A DNA stretch of 9,566 bases from Alphaproteobacteria bacterium (lineage in GTDB: Bacteria > Pseudomonadota > Alphaproteobacteria > SMXP01): the NCBI GenBank assembly GCA_021774995.1, contig JAJFIM010000320.1, forward strand, positions 1-9,566. The letters are read 5' to 3'. The notes beneath the pieces were generated by a model. The model did no database searches, had not been told where the DNA came from, and worked only from the letters and a program-made list of their open reading frames with translations. Below, one piece after another: positions 5,412 to 9,566 of this stretch. The position numbers were made by a program, and so were the translations under genes. Positions within the stretch are counted from its first letter, which is position 1. Each line of letters opens with the position of its first letter.

Positions 5412-6473
5412 GTGCGACATCGATTTGGACAATCCGACCGCATAACAGTGCCGTTTCGCATGCTATCGCATCGATTCTCTATGATCGCGATGCTGCTCGT
5501 TTCCTGTGCGTTGCTGCTTTTTGGACGGGCTGAGGCCTATGTCTTCGATGATGCGCGCAACAAGACTCTCGAAATCATGACCCCTGTGATGGACTGGATG
5601 TCATCGCCCTCGGCCTTATTTCGGAGTTGGCTGGAGAATTTCGACGCTTATTTTGATGTTTATGAAAAAAACCGCATCCTCCGGGAAGAAAACAGCCGCC
5701 TGATGGCGTGGAAAGACCGCGCACTGCAATTGGAGCAGGTGGCGATCCGGTACCAAGATTTGCTGGATGTGCAGTTGGAGCCGGAGATCACGTATATTTC
5801 AGGCCGCGTCGTGTCCGATTCCGGCGGACCCTTTGTTCACACCTTGATCATCAACGCCGGGCGCAAACAAGGGGTCGCCGAGGGCCAAGCAGTGGTGGAC
5901 AGGCGAGGGTTTATCGGCCGCGTGGTGGGGACGGGTAAAGCGGCGTCCCGCATTCTGTTGGCATCGGATTTGAACAGCCGCGTGCCGGTCTTGGTGGAGC
6001 CCAGCAATGACCGGGCGGTGATGACGGGAGACAATACGTCCCGGCCGAATTTAGAATTTCTCTCCGATAACGCTGAAATTAAAGCAGGCGACCGGGTTGT
6101 GACGTCAGGGGCCGGCGGGATGCTGCCGCCCGGCCTGCCCGTCGGAATAACAGTTCAAACAAATGAGGGAAAATTCCGCGTACAGCCTTTTTCTGAGCAA
6201 GCGCGCGTTTCGTATGTGCGCGTTCTCCGCTATGATTTTCCCGGCGAGATCGCACCGGAAACGGAAGAAGAGGCGGCGGAGGAGGAGGAGGCGCTCAGCG
6301 TTGACGCATCGCCGCCAGCGCCGGCCGCGCCGCAAACCGAACCGATCGCCCTCCCGCCCGAACCCCAAACGCCGGTACTTCCTGAATCCCCGCCCCGGGT
6401 CGCAACCGAAGAGCCCATTCAGGTCATGCCGCTTGGCGAACCCAGCGAGACAGTGGGAGACGATGATGGATAG
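5412..6473 (+). CDS. mreC: Rod shape-determining protein MreC
   Basis: Bitopic inner-membrane protein whose periplasmic part binds and activates the PBP2-RodA synthase and couples it to MreB. The 353 residues comprise a short cytoplasmic N-terminus, a membrane helix at about 22-42 (MIAMLLVSCALLLFG), a coiled coil at about 83-118 (EKNRILREENSRLM), and the two-part beta domain to about 276 (HTLIINAGRKQGVAEGQAVV, GFIGRVVG, VTSGAGGMLPPGLPVG). A 77-residue tail (277-353), first Glu-rich then Pro-rich, is predicted disordered. TAAGGAG at 5395-5401 supports either TTG 5409 (7 bases) or GTG 5412 (10 bases). GTG is chosen as the commoner start; the difference is one residue. The last 8 bases overlap mreD, which suggests translational coupling. 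Confidence 0.95.
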   Translation: MRHRFGQSDRITVPFRMLSHRFSMIAMLLVSCALLLFGRAEAYVFDDARNKTLEIMTPVMDWMSSPSALFRSWLENFDAYFDVYEKNRILREENSRLMAWKDRALQLEQVAIRYQDLLDVQLEPEITYISGRVVSDSGGPFVHTLIINAGRKQGVAEGQAVVDRRGFIGRVVGTGKAASRILLASDLNSRVPVLVEPSNDRAVMTGDNTSRPNLEFLSDNAEIKAGDRVVTSGAGGMLPPGLPVGITVQTNEGKFRVQPFSEQARVSYVRVLRYDFPGEIAPETEEEAAEEEEALSVDASPPAPAAPQTEPIALPPEPQTPVLPESPPRVATEEPIQVMPLGEPSETVGDDDG

Positions 6474-6924
6474 AAGTCTCACGCGCTCATTCAGCGCACT
6501 CTATCAGTTATCAATCCCCTTTGCGGTCGCGCTCTTTTGCGTGATGTTCACCATGTTGCCGTGGGGGCTGTCGTCGGGAGTTGTGATCGCGCCGTCATTT
6601 GCGCTGATGGCCGTCTATTACTGGGGGCTGTACCGACCCGATTTAATGCCGCCCATTGCCGTGTTCTTGGTTGGACTTTTTCAAGATCTCATGTCCGGAG
6701 GCCCGTTGGGCCTGTGGTCATTGGTTTATCTTGCCGTGTACGGCGTGGTCGTCTCCCAACGATTGTTTTTTATTGGTAAGGCGTTTTTAGCGATCTGGAT
6801 TGGGTTTGGCGTGATATTGTCCCCTCTTTCCGTTCTGGCGCAGGCGTTTTTGTCTTTTATACTCTATCCGATTGCGGCGCGAATTTTCGCCGCCGTTCAG
6901 AAGCAGTTTCTTAACCAGCCTTGA
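6466..6924 (+). CDS. mreD: Rod shape-determining protein MreD
   Basis: Small integral membrane partner of MreC in the elongation complex. The 152 residues are hydrophobic, with roughly five membrane segments. The conserved stretch FLVGLFQDLMSGGPLGLWSL, with the family's F-x-x-D-x-x-x-G-x-x-G-L pattern, is clear. It is slightly short for the family. Two adjacent ATGs (6463, 6466) overlap the end of mreC. GGAG at 6456-6459 is 3 bases from the first and 6 from the second, so 6466 is preferred. The open frame upstream of these ATGs is an Arg-rich shadow of the mreC tail, not an extension. mrdA follows after 37 bases. Confidence 0.93.
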   Translation: MDRSLTRSFSALYQLSIPFAVALFCVMFTMLPWGLSSGVVIAPSFALMAVYYWGLYRPDLMPPIAVFLVGLFQDLMSGGPLGLWSLVYLAVYGVVVSQRLFFIGKAFLAIWIGFGVILSPLSVLAQAFLSFILYPIAARIFAAVQKQFLNQP

Positions 6925-6937
6925 GAAGGCGGGTTAG
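6911..6937 (+). other. Intercistronic hairpin across the mreD stop codon
   Basis: TTAACC (6911-6916) pairs with GGTTAG (6932-6937, one G-U pair) and GCCTT (6918-6922) with AAGGC (6926-6930), around one A/G mismatch and a GAG loop. That makes eleven pairs including the mreD TGA. No U-run follows, so it is unlikely to terminate; it may modulate stability or the ratio of MreD to PBP2. Confidence 0.42.
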
Positions 6938-6961
6938 GCTTAAGAAGTTGGAAGCAGATCC

Positions 6962-8848
6962 ATGGAAGTGAAAGATCAAGATCGCTATAAGACTTTCACC
7001 CGCCGAACCGCTCTGGTGTCGGCGGGCGGTCTTGGGATCTTGGCGACTTTGTTTAGCCGGCTTTATTATCTTCAGGTCGTCAAATCGGCTGAATACGCCG
7101 GCATGGCCGATGACAACCGCATGAGCTTGGAATTGCTGGCGCCGCTTCGAGGACGCATTTTTGATCGCTTCGGAATTGAACTGGCCGCGAACACCAAAAA
7201 CTTCAGAGTGGTGCTGATCCCAGAGCAAACGGAGAGCGTTGAAAAGTCCCTTGATCATCTGTCGACGTTTATTCACATCAGCGAAGGGCAAAGAAAAAAA
7301 GTTTTGCGGGCGGCGGCGCGTCAACGAAAGTTTTCCTCGATCACTGTCATTGAAAATTTAAGCTGGGATGATTTTGCCCGCGTCAACGTCAACGGGCCCA
7401 GTCTGGCCGGCATCAAGCCGGATGCCGGCGTCTCGCGCTATTACCCATTCGGACCTGATCTGGCGCATGTCGTCGGTTACGTGGCGGCGGTAAATGAAGA
7501 GGAAATAAATGACGATCCGGTTCTCGCTCTCCCCGGTTTTCGCATCGGCAAAAGCGGCATTGAATTGCAAATCGAGAAAGAATTGCGCGGCAAAGCGGGC
7601 AACCGCCAGGTCGAAGTGAATGCCTATGGCAAAGTAAAGCGCGAGCTGTCGCGTAATGAAGGCGTGGCGGGCGAGGATGCGGTCTTGACGCTGGATATGG
7701 AATTGCAGGCCAAGGCCATGCAACGCCTTGAAGGCGAGAGCGCCGCCGCCGTGGTGATGGACATCAAAACCGGCGATGTGTTGGTGCTGGCCTCGGCGCC
7801 CGCCTATGACCCCAATGATTTCGTCGTCGGCATTTCGCAAGAAAAATGGGATGCCTTGCAAAAAGACAAATACAGGCCGCAGCTGAATAAGACGGTGGGC
7901 GGCGCCTATCCGCCGGGCTCCACGTTTAAAATGATCACGGCGCTGGCGGCGCTGGAGGCGGGCGTGATGACGCCCGATGATCACGTGTTTTGCAGCGGGT
8001 CTATGTATTTTGGCAACCGCACGTGGAACTGCTGGAAAAAAAGCGGTCACGGATCCATGTCCATGAAAAACGCCGTCAAACATTCCTGCGACATATTCTT
8101 TTATGAAGCGGCCAAGCGCGCGGGCATCGATAATATTGAAAAAATGGCAAAGCGTTTTGGATTGGGAACGGCATATGATTTTGGCATGCCGGATGAAAAA
8201 CCTGGTCTGGTGCCGAGCCGGGGGTGGAAGATCGCCAATCGGGGCGAGCCCTGGCAAAAGGGAGAAACGCTGAACACAGGAATCGGTCAAGGGTTTTTAC
8301 TGACCACGCCCGTTCAACTGGCCACCATGACGGCGCGTCTGGCCAATGGGGGTCTTGCCGTGACGCCCCGTATTTTCCGGTCCCTCGGGTCTGAGACTTA
8401 CCCGCTCGAAGACGCCGCGCCCATGGGGGTGTCGCAGCGCCATCTTGGCGTCGTGCTGGCGGGGATGAACGGGGTGTCGAATGAACCGGGGGGCACGGCC
8501 TATGGCAGCCGCATCTGGGATAAGGGGTTGGAGTTGGCGGGTAAAACGGGAACCGTGCAAGTCTATTCAATTACCAGAGCGGAGCGGCTGGCGGGCGTGC
8601 GCAAAGGCGATCAATTGCCCTGGAGGCTGAGAGATCATGCGTGGTTTGTCGCATTTGCGCCGGTTGCGGCGCCGCGCTACGCCATTTCCGTTTTTGTCGA
8701 ACATGGGATCAGCGGCTCGCGCGCCGGGGCGCCGATTGCGCGCGATATCATGCACGATGTTTTACTGAAAGACCCGGTGCGGATTGCCGCCATCCCTCCC
8801 GTCGCCAGCGGCCAGATCGTCAAGCCGGCGCGGACCTGGGAGAGTTAG
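6962..8848 (+). CDS. mrdA: Penicillin-binding protein 2, elongation-specific transpeptidase
   Basis: Class B PBP that crosslinks side-wall peptidoglycan as partner of the RodA glycosyltransferase. The 628 residues comprise a short cytoplasmic N-terminus, a membrane anchor at about 16-36 and the pedestal domain beginning with RGRIFDR (63-69). The transpeptidase domain has the catalytic S320-T-F-K323 in PPGSTFKM, S375-C-D377 in place of SxN (SxD is usual for PBP2), and K528-T-G530 in LAGKTGT. Family blocks SGIELQIEKELRG, NCWKKSGHG and TGIGQGFLLTTPVQLA are intact. ATG 6962 has GGAAG (6950-6954) 7 bases before it. rodA starts 3 bases after the stop, so the pair is almost certainly translated from one message. 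This is PBP2 rather than the division enzyme FtsI, on its motifs and its mre/rodA setting. Confidence 0.96.
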   Translation: MEVKDQDRYKTFTRRTALVSAGGLGILATLFSRLYYLQVVKSAEYAGMADDNRMSLELLAPLRGRIFDRFGIELAANTKNFRVVLIPEQTESVEKSLDHLSTFIHISEGQRKKVLRAAARQRKFSSITVIENLSWDDFARVNVNGPSLAGIKPDAGVSRYYPFGPDLAHVVGYVAAVNEEEINDDPVLALPGFRIGKSGIELQIEKELRGKAGNRQVEVNAYGKVKRELSRNEGVAGEDAVLTLDMELQAKAMQRLEGESAAAVVMDIKTGDVLVLASAPAYDPNDFVVGISQEKWDALQKDKYRPQLNKTVGGAYPPGSTFKMITALAALEAGVMTPDDHVFCSGSMYFGNRTWNCWKKSGHGSMSMKNAVKHSCDIFFYEAAKRAGIDNIEKMAKRFGLGTAYDFGMPDEKPGLVPSRGWKIANRGEPWQKGETLNTGIGQGFLLTTPVQLATMTARLANGGLAVTPRIFRSLGSETYPLEDAAPMGVSQRHLGVVLAGMNGVSNEPGGTAYGSRIWDKGLELAGKTGTVQVYSITRAERLAGVRKGDQLPWRLRDHAWFVAFAPVAAPRYAISVFVEHGISGSRAGAPIARDIMHDVLLKDPVRIAAIPPVASGQIVKPARTWES

Positions 8849-8851
8849 GCC

Positions 8852-9566
8852 ATGTCTTTTTTGGAAATCATGGGGGGCTCGGGCCGTGAGTTGCGGCTGT
8901 CGGAAAAGTTTTTTGAGATCAATTGGGGTTTTATTCTTCTTCTCTGCGTGATTGCGGGAATTGGTTTTGCGATGCTCTATTCCGTTGCCGGTCATCATTT
9001 GGACCCCTGGGCTTCGCGTCAGATGGTTCGTTTTGGCATAGGCATGATCGTGTTGCTCGTTGTGGCGCTCATTGATATCCGCGTCTGGTTGGATTTGGCC
9101 TATCCGGCGTATGGCGTGGCGCTGGCGCTGCTGATCGGGGTTGAGTTCTGGGGCGTTGCGGGGATGGGGGCCAAGCGCTGGGTCGATTTGGGTTTGATGC
9201 AGGTGCAGCCCTCAGAGGTCATGAAAATTACCATGGTATTGGCCCTGGCGCGCTATTTTCACGGCATTTCCATGGAGCAGGTTTCCCGGCCGCTCTATAT
9301 GCTGCCCCCAGTGCTGATCATCATGGCGCCGGTTGGCCTGGTGTTGCGCCAGCCTGATCTGGGGACGGCGGCCCTGTTGATGATCGGGGGCATAGGGTTG
9401 TGGATTGTCGCCGGACTCAATTGGAAAGTTATTCTCTCGGGGCTGGATTTGGGGCTTGTCGCCATTCCGTTCGGGTGGGGGTCGCTTTACGATTACCAGC
9501 GTGACCGCGTGCTGACATTTCTTGATCCGGTGCGCGATCCCCTGGGCGCGGGCGCTAAGATCATTC
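8852..9566 (+). CDS. rodA: RodA, SEDS-family peptidoglycan glycosyltransferase, 5' part
   Basis: Polytopic SEDS polymerase that extends glycan strands from lipid II during elongation, working with PBP2. The frame opens at ATG 8852, 3 bases after the mrdA stop, with GGGAGAG (8838-8844) 7 bases before it, and stays open to the window edge: 238 codons of an expected total of about 370-390. Visible SEDS blocks are GAKRWVDLG (106-114), QPSE (119-122) followed by a Lys, LRQPDLGTA (D169 region) and DYQRDRVLTFLDP (214-226). Several hydrophobic helices begin at about residue 25. The stretch after DPLGAG reads AKII, where many RodA proteins have Tyr then His or Gln. The C-terminal half lies off the right edge. 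Confidence 0.95.
   Translation, partial: MSFLEIMGGSGRELRLSEKFFEINWGFILLLCVIAGIGFAMLYSVAGHHLDPWASRQMVRFGIGMIVLLVVALIDIRVWLDLAYPAYGVALALLIGVEFWGVAGMGAKRWVDLGLMQVQPSEVMKITMVLALARYFHGISMEQVSRPLYMLPPVLIIMAPVGLVLRQPDLGTAALLMIGGIGLWIVAGLNWKVILSGLDLGLVAIPFGWGSLYDYQRDRVLTFLDPVRDPLGAGAKII

Noticed and set aside
6163..6462. Long N-terminal extension of mreD over the mreC tail
   Set aside because: The extension is Arg/Lys/Pro-rich because it reads the Glu/Pro-rich mreC codons in another phase. The SD and family start place mreD at 6463-6466.
7358..8290. 310-codon open frame on the minus strand opposite mrdA
   Set aside because: It is fully antisense to the PBP2 catalytic domain, Ile/His/Arg-rich, without recognisable domains. 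Shadow frame.
8375..8380. Missing SxN motif in PBP2 (SCD at residues 375-377) as evidence of a non-functional enzyme
   Set aside because: PBP2 proteins commonly have Asp at the third position, and SxxK and KTG are intact.
1..9566. Novel defence, mobile or secondary-metabolite system
   Set aside because: All substantial genes are recognised housekeeping families in a conventional order, with no repeats, att sites, transposase, phage or toxin-antitoxin features. The unexplained signals are confined to the non-coding gaps reported.

Overview
The window reads as ordinary chromosome from an alphaproteobacterium. The evidence is the close resemblance of the MreB, IlvC, LeuA and MreC/MreD/PBP2/RodA sequences to alphaproteobacterial types (for example the MreB N-terminus with ADMAIDLGTANT), and a moderately GC-rich codon usage. 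The resemblance is recalled, not searched. I cannot name the genus; a Rhizobiales or Parvibaculum-like lineage is a guess. All genes lie on the + strand, and I see no mobile element, tRNA, rRNA or CRISPR array.

Left part (1-4050), branched-chain amino acid synthesis. It holds the 3' end of ilvN (acetolactate synthase small subunit), ilvC (ketol-acid reductoisomerase), a VTT/TVP38-type membrane protein of unknown substrate, and leuA (2-isopropylmalate synthase). ilvN and ilvC look like one transcription unit. leuA has its own 289-base upstream region with what looks like a leucine-responsive leader: two overlapping short reading frames, one with Val-Leu-Leu-Leu-Ile codons and one with four consecutive Leu codons. 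Both end inside a strong 47-base stem-loop. An 8-base perfect complement of the leuA ribosome-binding site overlaps the control codons of the first frame. This is the most interesting part of the window.

Right part (4051-9566), the rod-shape/elongasome cluster in the classical order mreB-mreC-mreD-mrdA(PBP2)-rodA, with rodA cut by the window end. MreB forms the cytoskeletal filament, MreC and MreD link it across the inner membrane, and PBP2 (transpeptidase) with RodA (glycosyltransferase) makes side-wall peptidoglycan. The leuA-mreB gap holds a terminator-like hairpin without a U-tract, an imperfect dyad and a second inverted repeat. The mreB-mreC gap holds a perfect TATAAT promoter candidate followed by a GC-rich stem-loop. 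mreC and mreD overlap. A hairpin spans the mreD stop, and mrdA and rodA are 3 bases apart.

Every protein is intact and close to its family's usual length, except the two cut by the window edges. The protein content is therefore conventional, and the novelty, if any, is in the untranslated RNA and operator-like regions.
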